Below are positions 46,966 to 59,300 of a stretch of 64,000 nucleotides of DNA, in pieces. Made by a program: the position numbers and the translations under genes. Source of the stretch: Xylocopa sonorina (Eukaryota > Arthropoda > Insecta > Hymenoptera > Apidae); the NCBI RefSeq assembly GCF_050948175.1, contig NW_027490163.1, positions 930,001 through 994,000 of the forward strand. Direction: 5' to 3'. Below the pieces are notes generated by a model that did not search any database, was not told the origin of the DNA, and saw nothing but the letters and a program-made list of their open reading frames with translations. Each line of letters begins with the position of its first letter. The first letter of the stretch is position 1.

Positions 46966-49900
46966 TCAGGAAACATAGAAATGAGATGCGATATCGCGTT
47001 TTCAGATGCATTAGAAGTCTATGGCCTCGATGCGGAGACATCTGCAAACGCTATTTCCTAGCAAGCAATAGTCGCATTTACTTTCTTTTGAAGTGAATAC
47101 GAGGTGTACATGACACTTCGGAATGAATATTGTAACTTATCACGAAACATAGAAATGAGGTGCGATATCGCGATCTAAGAAGCATTAGAACTCTATTGCT
47201 ACGATACGTAGGCATATGCAAACGCTATGGCCTAGAAAGAAATAGTCGCATTTACATTCTTTTGAGGTGAATACGAGGTATACATGACACTCCGCAATGA
47301 ATATTATACCTTATCATGAAACATAGAAGTGAGATGCGATATCGCGTTTGAGAAGCATTAGAACTCTATGGCCTCGATGCGGACACATCTGCAGACGCTA
47401 TTTCCTAGCCTCGAAGTGTCGCATTTACATTCTTTTGAAGTGAATACGAGGTGTACATGACACTTCGCAATGAACATTATATCTTATCACGAAACGTAGA
47501 AATGAGTTGCGATATCGCGATTTAAGTAGCATTACAACTCTATTGCTACGATAGGTGGACATCTGAATACGCCACTTCCTAGCAAGGAAGTGTCGCATTT
47601 ACATTCGTTTGGAGTGAATGCGAGGTATACATGACACTTCGCAATGAATATTATATCTTATCATGAAACATAGAAGAGGGATGCAATATTGCGTTGTAAG
47701 AAGCATTAGAACTCTATTGCCGCGATGCATAGACAACTGCAGACGCTATTTCCTGGCATGGAAGTGTCGCACTTACATTCTTTTGAAGTGACTACGAGGT
47801 ATACATGACATTTCGCGATGAATATTATATCTTATCATGAAACATAGAAGTGAGATGCGATATCGCGTTTGAGAAGCATTAGAACTCCATGGCCTCGATG
47901 CGGACACATCTGCAGACGCTATTTCCTAGCCTCGAAGTGTCGCATTTACATTCTTTTGAAGTGAATACGAGGTGTACATGACACTTCGCAATGAACATTA
48001 TATCTTATCACGAAACGTAGAAATGAGATGCGATATCGCGACTTAAGTAGCATTAGAACTCTATTGCTACGATACGTAGACATCTGCAAACGCTATTTCC
48101 TAGGAAGCAATAGTCGCATTTACATTTTTTTGAAGTGAATACGAGGTATACATGACACTTCGCAATGAATATTATATCTTATCATGAAACATAGAAGAGG
48201 GATGCGATATTGCGTTGTAAGAAGCATTAGAACTCTATTGCCGCGATGCATAGACATCTGCAGACGCTATTTCCTGGCATGGAAGTGTCGCACTTACATT
48301 CTTTTGAAGTGACTACGAGGTATACATGACATTTCGCGATGAATATTATATCTTATCACGAAACATATAAATGAGATGCGATATCGCGATTTAAGTAGCA
48401 TTAGAACTCTATTGCTACGATACGTAGACATCTGAATACGCTATTTCCGAGCAAGGAAGTGTTGCACTTACGTTCGTTTGGAGAGAATACGAGGTATACA
48501 TGGCACTTCGCAATGAACATTATATCTTATCATGAAGCATAGAAATGAGATGCGATATCGACTTTTGAGAAGCATTAGAACTCTATTGCTACGATACGTA
48601 GACATCTGCAAACGCTATTTCCTAGCAACGAGGATTCGCATTTACATTCTTTTGAAGCGAATACGAGGTATACATGACACTTCACAATGAACATTATATT
48701 TTATCATGTAACATATAAGTGAGATGCGATATCGCGTCTTAAGAAGCATTAGAACTCTATGGCCTCGATGCGGAGACATCTGCAAACGCTATTTCCTAGC
48801 AAGCAATAGTCGCATTTACATTCTTTTGAAATGAATTAGAGGTTTACATGACACTTCGGAATGAATATTATAACTTATCACGAAACATAAAAATGTGATG
48901 CGATATCGCGATCTAAGAAGCATTAGAACTCTATTGCCTCGACGCATAGACATCTGCAGACGCTATTTCCTAGCATGGAAGTGTCGCATTTTCATTCTTT
49001 TGTAGTGAATGCGAGGTATACATGACACTTCGCAATTAATATTATAACTTATCACGAAACATAGAAATGAGATGCGATATCGCGATCTAAGGAGCATTAG
49101 AACTCTATTGCTACGATACTTAGGCATCTGCGAACGCTATGCCCTAGAAAGGAATAGTCGCATTTACATTCTTTTGAGGTGAATACGAGGTATACATGAC
49201 ACTCAGCAATGAATATTATATCTTATCATGAAACACAGAAATGAGATGCGATATCGCGATATAAGAAGCAATAGAACTCTATTGCTACGATACGTAGGCA
49301 TCTGCAAACGCTATTTCCTAGCAAGGAATAGTCGCATTTACATTCTTTTGAAGTGAATTCGAGGTATACATGACACTTCGCAATGAATATTATATCTTAT
49401 CACGAAACATACAATTGAGATGCGATATCGCGATTTAAGTAGCATTAGAACTCTATTGCTACGATACGTAGACATCTGAATACGCTATTTCCGAGTAAGG
49501 AAGTGTTGCACTTACATTCGTTTGGAGAGAATACGAGGTATACATGGCACTTCGCAATGAATATTATATCTTATCATGAAGCATAGAAATGAGATGCGAT
49601 ATCGACTTTTGAGAAGCATTAGAACTCTATTGCTACGATACGTAGACATCTGCGAACGCTATTTCCGAGCAAGGAAGATTCGCATTTACATGCTTTTGAA
49701 GAGAATACGAGGTATACATGACACTTCGCAAAGAACATTATATCTTATCACGAAACATAGAAGAGTGATGCGATATCGCGATCTAAGTAGCATTAGAACT
49801 ATATTGCTACGATACGTAGACATCTGCAAACGCTATTCCCTAGCATGCAATAGTCGCATTTAGTTTCTTTTGAAGTGAATACGAGGTGTACATGACACTT

Positions 49901-52900
49901 CGCAATGAATATTATATCTTATCAGGAAACATAGGAATGAGATGCGATATCGCGTTTTGAGAAGCATTAGAACTCTATTGCTACGATACGTAGACATCTG
50001 CTAACGCTATTTCCTAGCAAGCAATAGTCGCACTTACATGCTTTTGAAGTGAATTCGAGGTTTACATGACACTTCGGAATGAATATTATAACTTATCATG
50101 AAACATAGAAGAGAGATGCGATATCGCGTTTTAAGAAGCATTAGAACTCTATGGCATCGATGCGGAGACACCAGCAAACGCTATTTCCTGGCATGGAAGT
50201 GTGGCACTTACAATCTTTTGAAGTGAATACAAGGTGTACATGACACTTCGCAATGAATATTATATCTTATCATGAAACATAGAAGTGAGATGCGATATCG
50301 CGTTTTAAGAAGCATTAGAACTCTATGGCCTCGATGCGGACACATCTGCAGACGCTATTTCCTAGCCTCGAAGTGTCGCATTTACATTCTTCTGAAGTGA
50401 ATACGAGCTGTACATGACACTTCGCAATGAATATCATATCTTATCATGAAACGTAGAGGAGAGATGCAATATCGCGTTTTAAGAAGCATTAGAACTCTAT
50501 GGCCTCGATGCGGACACATCTGCAGACGCTATTTCCTAGCCTCGAAGTGTCGCATTTACATTCTTTTGAAGTGAATACGAGTTATACATGACACTTCGCA
50601 ATGAATATTATATCTTATCAGGAAACATAGAAATGAGATGCGATATCGCGTTTTCAGATGCATTAGAAGTCTATGGCCTCGATGCGGAGACATCTGCAAA
50701 CGCTATTTCCTAGCAAGCAATAGTCGCATTTACTTTCTTTTGAAGTGAATACGAGGTGTACATGACACTTCGGAATGAATATTGTAACTTATCACGAAAC
50801 ATAGAAATGAGGTGCGATATCGCGATCTAAGAAGCATTAGAACTCTATTGCTACGATACGTAGGCATATGCAAACGCTATGGCCTAGAAAGAAATAGTCG
50901 CATTTACATTCTTTTGAGGTGAATACGAGGTATACATGACACTCCGCAATGAATATTATACCTTATCATGAAACATAGAAGTGAGATGCGATATCGCGTT
51001 TGAGAAGCATTAGAACTCCATGGCCTCGATGCGGACACATCTGCAGACGCTATTTCCTAGCCTCGAAGTGTCGCATTTACATTCTTTTGAAGTGAATACG
51101 AGGTGTACATGACACTTCGCAATGAACATTATATCTTATCACGAAACGTAGAAATGAGATGCGATATCGCGACTTAAGTAGCATTAGAACTCTATTGCTA
51201 CGATACGTAGACATCTGCAAACGCTATTTCCTAGGAAGCAATAGTCGCATTTACATTTTTTTGAAGTGAATACGAGGTATACATGACACTTCGCAATGAA
51301 TATTATATCTTATCATGAAACATAGAAGAGGGATGCGATATTGCGTTGTAAGAAGCATTAGAACTCTATTGCCGCGATGCATAGACATCTGCAGACGCTA
51401 TTTCCTGGCATGGAAGTGTCGCACTTACATTCTTTTGAAGTGACTACGAGGTATACATGACATTTCGCGATGAATATTATATCTTATCACGAAACATATA
51501 AATGAGATGCGATATCGCGATTTAAGTAGCATTAGAACTCTATTGCTACGATACGTAGACATCTGAATACGCTATTTCCGAGCAAGGAAGTGTTGCACTT
51601 ACATTCGTTTGGAGAGAATACGAGGTATACATGGCACTTCGCAATGAATATTATATCTTATCATGAAGCATAGAAATGAGATGCGATATCGACTTTTGAG
51701 AAGCATTAGAACTCTATTGCTACGATACGTAGACATCTGCGAACGCTATTTCCGAGCAAGGAAGATTCGCATTTACATGCTTTTGAAGAGAATACGAGGT
51801 ATACATGACACTTCGCAAAGAACATTATATCTTATCACGAAACATAGAAGAGTGATGCGATATCGCGATCTAAGTAGCATTAGAACTATATTGCTACGAT
51901 ACGTAGACATCTGCAAACGCTATTCCCTAGCATGCAATAGTCGCATTTAGTTTCTTTTGAAGTGAATACGAGGTGTACATGACACTTCGCAATGAATATT
52001 ATATCTTATCAGGAAACATAGAAATGAGATGCGATATCGCGTTTTGAGAAGCATTAGAACTGTATTGCTACGATACGTAGACATCTGCTAACGCTATTTC
52101 CTAGCAAGCAATAGTCGCACTTACATGCTTTTGAAGTGAATTCGAGGTTTACATGACACTTCGGAATGAATATTATAACTTATCATGAAACATAGAAGAG
52201 AGATGCGATATCGCGTTTTAAGAAGCATTAGAACTCTATGGCATCGATGCGGAGACACCAGCAAACGCTATTTCCTGGCATGGAAGTGTGGCACTTACAA
52301 TCTTTTGAAGTGAATACAAGGTGTACATGACACTTCGCAATGAATATTATATCTTATCATGAAACATAGAAGTGAGATGCGATATCGCGTTTTAAGAAGC
52401 ATTAGAACTCTATGGCCTCGATGCGGACACATCTGCAGACGCTATTTCCTAGCCTCGAAGTGTCGCATTTACATTCTTCTGAAGTGAATACGAGCTGTAC
52501 ATGACACTTCGCAATGAATATCATATCTTATCATGAAACGTAGAGGAGAGATGCAATATCGCGTTTTAAGAAGCATTAGAACTCTATGGCCTCGATGCGG
52601 ACACATCTGCAGACGCTATTTCCTAGCCTCGAAGTGTCGCATTTACATTCTTTTGAAGTGAATACGAGTTATACATGACACTTCGCAATGAATATTATAT
52701 CTTATCAGGAAACATAGAAATGAGATGCGATATCGCGTTTTCAGATGCATTAGAAGTCTATGGCCTCGATGCGGAGACATCTGCAAACGCTATTTCCTAG
52801 CAAGCAATAGTCGCATTTACTTTCTTTTGAAGTGAATACGAGGTGTACATGACACTTCGGAATGAATATTGTAACTTATCACGAAACATAGAAATGAGGT

Positions 52901-53368
52901 GCGATATCGCGATCTAAGAAGCATTAGAACTCTATTGCTACGATACGTAGGCATATGCAAACGCTATGGCCTAGAAAGAAATAGTCGCATTTACATTCTT
53001 TTGAGGTGAATACGAGGTATACATGACACTCCGCAATGAATATTATACCTTATCATGAAACATAGAAGTGAGATGCGATATCGCGTTTGAGAAGCATTAG
53101 AACTCTATGGCCTCGATGCGGACACATCTGCAGACGCTATTTCCTAGCCTCGAAGTGTCGCATTTACATTCTTTTGAAGTGAATACGAGGTGTACATGAC
53201 ACTTCGCAATGAACATTATATCTTATCACGAAACGTAGAAATGAGTTGCGATATCGCGATTTAAGTAGCATTACAACTCTATTGCTACGATAGGTGGACA
53301 TCTGAATACGCCACTTCCTAGCAAGGAAGTGTCGCATTTACATTCGTTTGGAGTGAATGCGAGGTATA
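46966..53368 (-). repeat. 174-bp satellite array, right arm segment 2
   Basis: About 37 inverted-orientation monomers between the two retrotransposons, with no other insertion. The monomer with TTTCCGAG appears at 48448, 49491 and 51578. The last two are 2087 bp apart, a 12-monomer HOR. The block ~48605-50613 repeats ~36030-38042, including the shared variant GAAATGAATTAGAGG. Several frames of up to 95 codons occur only because the repeat lacks stops in one phase. Confidence 0.96.
49491..53100 (-). repeat. 2087-bp, 12-monomer higher-order repeat in the right arm
   Basis: The landmark CCGAG following CGCTATTT is at 49491 and again at 51578. The landmark CTTATCAGGAAACATAG is at 50614 and 52701, also 2087 bp apart. 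Both give 12 monomers of ~174 bp. Corresponding monomers match nearly completely; single differences include CATAGGAATGAG against CATAGAAATGAG. Outer limits are approximate. Confidence 0.8.
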
Positions 53369-53372
53369 CATG

Positions 53373-54932
53373 TGTAACGTCTCGCGTATTGCCTTCCATT
53401 CCCCAGCGCCTCCCACAGCATCCGGCAGCGACGTACTCACCGTCAGCAGCACCTAAGTACACGGGACGAGCGCCATCACAACCAAACATACACCACGTCC
53501 GCCGAGCCAAGGCTGCTATCAAGGTACGAAGATCTAGGAGTTCGACCGATCGACCGTGTGACAACGTGCAGCATTTCCAAAGCCAGGAAAGATGCAGCAT
53601 CCAACCAGACGACTGGACCACTGGGCACAACAGCGAATCACCTACACCATTACAGGGTTATTCCTATTTCCAAAGTATATATTCGTAAATCGTTTTCTAG
53701 ATCTAAGTACTCGACACATACATTGTACATACGCAGACAACACACACATAGTTTCTAAGATCAATGTAAATATCCATAATTATAAGTTGCGATACGCTCG
53801 AGCGGGCGTCCGACGCGTGCGGCTCACGCGTAACGCGAGCCGCGCCCCACTCCGACCGGCCGCCCCACTGCGCGGGCCGAGCGGCCACCCCACTCCGGGC
53901 TCCAGCGACTCGCGCGCCACGCGACCTAAGGAGGTCGCGGACCCGCGATCGGAGAGTCAGTCTTCTCCGAGCTTCGTTCCAAGCTGATCATCAGACAGCT
54001 CTAATCCACCTTAGTCAGAGGTGTTCGTAATTCTATTCTAAATTCAAGTTCAATTCCAATCATAGAGTCTAGTTCTAACTCCAATTCTAAACAATTAAGT
54101 CTACTTTTAACTTAGTCTTAGGGAAAGTACAGTGTAAGCTTAGGATTAACTTAGAATATACTTTGATTTTACCTCCTAACTACTAGTTCAGTTATTGATA
54201 ATTTCCATTAACTTCGTTCTTATCCTACGAGTTCTTCCACGAGCCAACGCGTGGACATTCTACATTCAATCCAATCGTTAGTCGATCATTGGTAATCAGC
54301 TGGTTAGAGCGGACCGCCGCTTAGCTTCGCTGACCCATACGTGAGACTGCGTGCAGATAACGTCGACATTTCACTCTCTGGACCGACAGGCTAGAGCGGA
54401 CCGCCGCTTACCCGAGTCGTATCTAGTCTGCTGAAATTAGACGCGAATGTGCAGTAATTCGAAGCGAAAGGCTCGACGTGCGGGAAGGAAGAACTTCCTA
54501 CGCCGTCTCGTACGTGAATACGTGGGCACCAAAGCCTTACCGTCGATCTGTGCATCCGCCACCGTCCTCGTGGCTTCTCAACGTTCCACGCCGACAACCT
54601 TATCCGATACAGGGAAGCCGAACATTGCTGAATCCCCGCAACGCTGGGCGCTCATTCCTTTGGACATTCAGCCTCGCAGTCCTTACGCAGCATCGATACC
54701 AGACTACGATCCACGGAAGCAGAGATATCTCTGGAAAGAATATTGATTTGTTCGCTATCAAGACGGCAAAGGTAGGATTTTTCCACATTTACCGCGTTAG
54801 CGTGTTCGTAAAAGCGTTCGTTGTCCCACGGAAGGAACCCGGCATTAGTCGCAATTAAGCGAGCCGTTTCCGCGAATTGGCTGCGTGTCGCCTCCGAGTA
54901 AAACGGAAATTTTCCACCCTCGTGACGTGACA
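53373..54932 (+). repeat. 5' LTR of retrotransposon copy 2
   Basis: 1560 bp with TG...CA ends, identical as read to the LTRs of copy 1, including the CpG-rich hairpin region and the internal 19-bp direct repeat. No promoter or poly(A) signal was confidently recognised. Confidence 0.96.
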
Positions 54933-54938
54933 CAAAAT

Positions 54939-54956
54939 TGGTGACAGCGGTGGGAT
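54939..54956 (+). other. Primer binding site (tRNA-Leu type), copy 2
   Basis: TGGTGACAGCGGTGGGAT, 6 nt after the 5' LTR, the same as in copy 1. Confidence 0.8.
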
Positions 54957-55005
54957 TGCTTCGCGTTAAGTCGAGAAATTCAGCTTTGAACGTACGCGAT
55001 CAGCC

Positions 55006-56304
55006 ATGGCGACACGGACGCCTACAAAAACGCGCCTTCAATCGTCTAGAGCCGCCGCCGCAGGTGTAGATGCGGATCGCGATAAAAGAGTAGCCCGAAA
55101 TATAGAGTTTCAAGACGCGCTTGCCGACACCGTTCCACGAACTGCCGAGACCTGTGAAAGTAATAGACCCGCCGACAATACAGTGTCTCTAATGCAACAG
55201 ATAGAACAGATGCGCCGTGAATTGGAGGCCTTGCGTCATTCACAGACAGTTTCAAGGGCCGACACCGTACCATTAGATATTCCACAATTTAACTCGTCGA
55301 CGCCGCAGGACTCGAATATCGAATCCGGGAATCCACAACACGATGAACTGTCGCTAAAACAAGCCTTGGAGGCCGTTCCTCACTACGATGGGCAAAACAT
55401 GCCTGTTCTGCAATTCACGCGAGCGTGTAAGCGAGCTTACGAGCTGATTCCGGGCGGTTGCGAGCGTACTTTCACCCGTTTAATTAAAAGTAAATTGAAG
55501 GGACGCGCGTATTTGGCATTGGAGGACGAACTGTGCCAATCTATATTAGAGTTAACAGATATTTTGCGAAGTTCTTTCGGTGCCGTCAGATCCGCGGATC
55601 ACTACCGCGGAGAGTTAACCAACATTTATATGAAATCAGGAGAGCACATATTAGATTACATTAGCCGCGTAAAGGACCTGCGGACTGCAATCATAGATTG
55701 CGAGAGGTTAGATCCATACGCTTCCGGACGCGGTTCATCCAACGTAGACGAACTTACATTACGATGTTTTACAGACGGTTTAATTCCAGAACTTCGCGTT
55801 CAAATTCCTTTACACACGATCCAGTCGCACCAAGAAGCGTTTTCGCGAGCTAGAGGATTATACAAGAGGTACGAATTAGATCGCGAACGCCTGACAAACC
55901 CTCGAACTCAGGTAGAGAACCGGGTAAAACGAAACGAAATAATTTGTTCCGCATGCAATAATACAGGTCATTACGCTAGGGATTGCCGCGCCAGGTCAAC
56001 TCCGTTACGACCAGAGCCTAACGCCTACAATCCACTTACCCAGCGCGAAACACCTGCTCCCAGGGCCGCGTATAACCAACCGCGACCGTTAATTCCTGGC
56101 GAAAAATATTGTAGATATTGTCGAACGCCGGGACATGAGATTGAGGAATGCCGAAAGCGGCAATATTATAATAACATCCGGGTATCGGGAAACGGGAATG
56201 GCCTCCCTCCGCGCCGCGAGACAGGACGCGAGGCCACTCGCCAAGTTCGTTCTCTCGCGTCAAACTATCAAACCACGGAAATCGAAAATACAGAGCCGCA
56301 GTAA
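55006..56304 (+). CDS. gag: Gag polyprotein, retrotransposon copy 2
   Basis: 432 residues, identical to the Gag of copy 1: basic N-terminus, short helical segment near residues 62-80, capsid-like centre, and two complete CCHC knuckles (C314/C317/H322/C327 and C369/C372/H377/C382). The start is ATG 55006 in the context GCCATGG, 73 nt after the LTR; the stop is TAA 56302-56304. It overlaps the pol frame at its 3' end, where the frameshift cassette lies. Gag would assemble the particle in which reverse transcription takes place. Identity to copy 1 over 1.3 kb, without a single coding change, argues for very recent activity, or for gene conversion between the copies. Confidence 0.95.
   Translation: MATRTPTKTRLQSSRAAAAGVDADRDKRVARNIEFQDALADTVPRTAETCESNRPADNTVSLMQQIEQMRRELEALRHSQTVSRADTVPLDIPQFNSSTPQDSNIESGNPQHDELSLKQALEAVPHYDGQNMPVLQFTRACKRAYELIPGGCERTFTRLIKSKLKGRAYLALEDELCQSILELTDILRSSFGAVRSADHYRGELTNIYMKSGEHILDYISRVKDLRTAIIDCERLDPYASGRGSSNVDELTLRCFTDGLIPELRVQIPLHTIQSHQEAFSRARGLYKRYELDRERLTNPRTQVENRVKRNEIICSACNNTGHYARDCRARSTPLRPEPNAYNPLTQRETPAPRAAYNQPRPLIPGEKYCRYCRTPGHEIEECRKRQYYNNIRVSGNGNGLPPRRETGREATRQVRSLASNYQTTEIENTEPQ
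56187..56236 (+). promoter_or_regulatory. Programmed -1 ribosomal frameshift cassette, copy 2
   Basis: GGGAAAC at 56187-56193 is in gag phase as G GGA AAC. A 5-nt spacer and a 7-bp stem follow (TGGCCTC 56199-56205 with GAGGCCA 56230-56236). It is identical to copy 1. Confidence 0.85.
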
Positions 56305-59300
56305 ATTTAACGGGTAAGACTAACACTCCCAGCGTCGTCTTAAAATCGGATACGTTACTTAAACCAACCGAATTTATGATAGATACCGGCGCTGAGATTA
56401 ACATAATAAAACGTTCCGCACTATCTTCTTCCGCTCGAATCGATACCGACGAAGTAGTAGTAATTACGGGCGTGACAAATGGCAAGACTACGACTATCGG
56501 TACAGTAAACTTAGTGTTATTTGACCGCGTAGTCCCATTCAATGTTGTAAGTGACGATTTCCCTCTCGGTCCAGATGGGATCCTAGGATCTGGATTCTGT
56601 TCCGACGCGGAAATATCCTTTCCTAAATGCGAAATCAAGTGGCACGGAAAGACAATTCCGTTCCGCCGCGAAATCGCTAGTTTCGAAACCAAAGCATCTA
56701 GGACCTCCGAACAGGTCATTCCGCCGAAAACCAAACGCTCTAAAACTTTCAGTAAGGTCGATCCGCCAAATAAAATACAGGAGGGAAATCCGAAAACCTC
56801 CGGAAGGGTCAAACTACCTGCTCGCGATTTTTCTAAGACCGACGAAACGGTCACAGTTCCGCCGCGTATGAATATCGGCGTCAAGGTCAGAGTAGTAAAT
56901 TCTGAAATCTCCGAGGGAATAATTCCTCGATTAAATATCGGGCCGGGATTATTCTTTGGCAATGCGCTGGTTAAAGTCAACGAAGGCACGGCGATTACTC
57001 GGGTAATAAACTCGACCGATCAAGCGGTTAAAATCGTTCTGCCCTCCATAAAACTCGAATCAGTGGCGATCAAGCCATCCAAGTCCGAGGAAGATAGCCA
57101 TTCGTTATTTTCGATTTTTATCACTTCCAAGAAGTTCGAATCAAATCAAGTATCGCGTCCAAAAATCGGTAACGTTTCCGCCGCTTCGTCCGGCACAACC
57201 CAAAAGGGGAAATCGAGTCAATCCATTTCGCGTTCAAACATAGCTTCCAGGTACGAAACTCCTCTTAACACCGCAATAAAACCAACGTACGCTCAGGTAG
57301 CCAAAACAGCCGCTAAAGTCATGTTAACGCGAACATCTGTAACTACGCCGAAATCTCGTTTAGAAAATGTAATTAATACGCTAAGATTGGATCACCTCAA
57401 CAAAGAGGAAAAACAGCATGTAATAAACCTAGTAGATAAGACGCAAGATTTGTTTTACATAGAAGGCGATACTTTAGGCCACACTACCGCAGCTACGCAC
57501 AAAATACCCACGGTCGACAACCGACCAATTAACGTCAAGCAGTATAGATTTCCGCCCGTACATAAAGAGGAGATTCGGGACCAGATTAATAAACTTCTTC
57601 AGAATGGTATTATCCGCGATTCAAAGTCTCCGTACAACTCGCCGTTGTGGGTAGTTCCCAAAAAGGCCGATTCTCAAGGGAAAAAGCGCTGGCGTGTAGT
57701 GATCGATTATCGTGCACTAAACGAGAAGTCGATCGCCGACGCCTATCCCTTGCCGTGTATTACGGAGATTTTGGATCAGTTGGGCAGTGCTAAGTACTTT
57801 AGCACATTCGACTTGGCCAGCGGTTTCCATCAAATCCCGATGGAAGCCGCTGACGCACATAAAACGGCATTCTCCACACCGCATGGCCATTACGAATTCA
57901 CGAGAATGCCGTTCGGCCTTAAGAATGCGCCTGCCACATTTCAGAGGCTAATGGATAACGTGCTCGCGGGGCTACAGGGTAACGAGCTCTTTGTTTATTT
58001 GGACGATATCGTCCTCTACGCTAGCTCCCTTCAAGAGCACGCAGTCAAGTACGAAAGATTAACGCGTAAACTAAGAGAGGCCAATCTGGTCCTCCAACCC
58101 GATAAGTGCGAGTTTTTGAGGCGCGAAGTGAGTTACCTCGGGCACGTAATCAGTGAGAGTGGCGTGAAACCGGACCCGGCAAAGATAAGCGCGGTTCGAG
58201 ATTTTCCCCGACCAACTAATCCCAAACAAATAAAACAATTCTTAGGCCTTGCCGGATACTATCGGCGATTCATATCAAATTTCTCCAACGTCGCTAAACC
58301 TCTCACGAACTTATTAAAGAAGGACACTACTTTTGTATGGCGTAATGAGCAGGAGAATGCTTTTGTTAAGTTACGCGACGCGCTATGCGAGGCGCCAATC
58401 CTGCAGTATCCGAACTTTAATTTACCATTCGTAATTACCACGGATGCATCGGCAGACGCGATAGGCGGTGTGTTAAGCCAAGGGCCGATTGGCCGTGATC
58501 TACCGATTGCATATACTTCGCGACTCCTGAATTCGGCCGAAAGAAACTATTCAACGATTGAAAAGGAGTGTTTAGCCATAATCTACGCAGTCCATCATTT
58601 CCGACCATACATATACGGCAAACAATTTAAGCTAGTCACCGACCATCGTCCACTGGTGTGGATGAATTCCGTAAAGGATCCATCCAGCCGTCTTGTGCGG
58701 TGGAGGCTGAAGCTTTCCGAGTACGACTATGAGATGATTTATAAAGCCGGGAAAACGAATTCAAACGCCGACGCGCTCTCACGAAATCCAGTAAGAGTAT
58801 TTCCACTTACGCAATCATCTTCCGACGAAAACATTTTCGATCCAATTCCGAAATCCTCCCAGCGGAGAGAGCCCCAAGCTCCACCCGCACCACCACCGTC
58901 ACCTAGCTCCGATGACAACCTACCACCATTACCGACCGATATCTACGTACCGGCAGAGGGTGAACACGTACGATACGAACCATTATTCAAATTCTCAAGA
59001 GACACTATAGCTACCAGACGCGATAACATTGTCATTTTTATTACACAATCGGGAAACCCATACGATGCAGGCGCGAAGGAAATTCAAAAATGCGGAAAAT
59101 TTTTTTTCAATAGGAAAGACGTTCATCTCACGAAAGCTAGAGTAACGAAAATCGATGACTATTACCAAATTCAGCTTCCAGTAATCGAGCACGACAGTCG
59201 AGCCATAGATTATCAGACAGTAGTAGAGACATTACGTTCACTGTTCGATGTAATCACCGAGCTACAACTAAGTACATTCAGCATCGCGCAGACGTCACTA

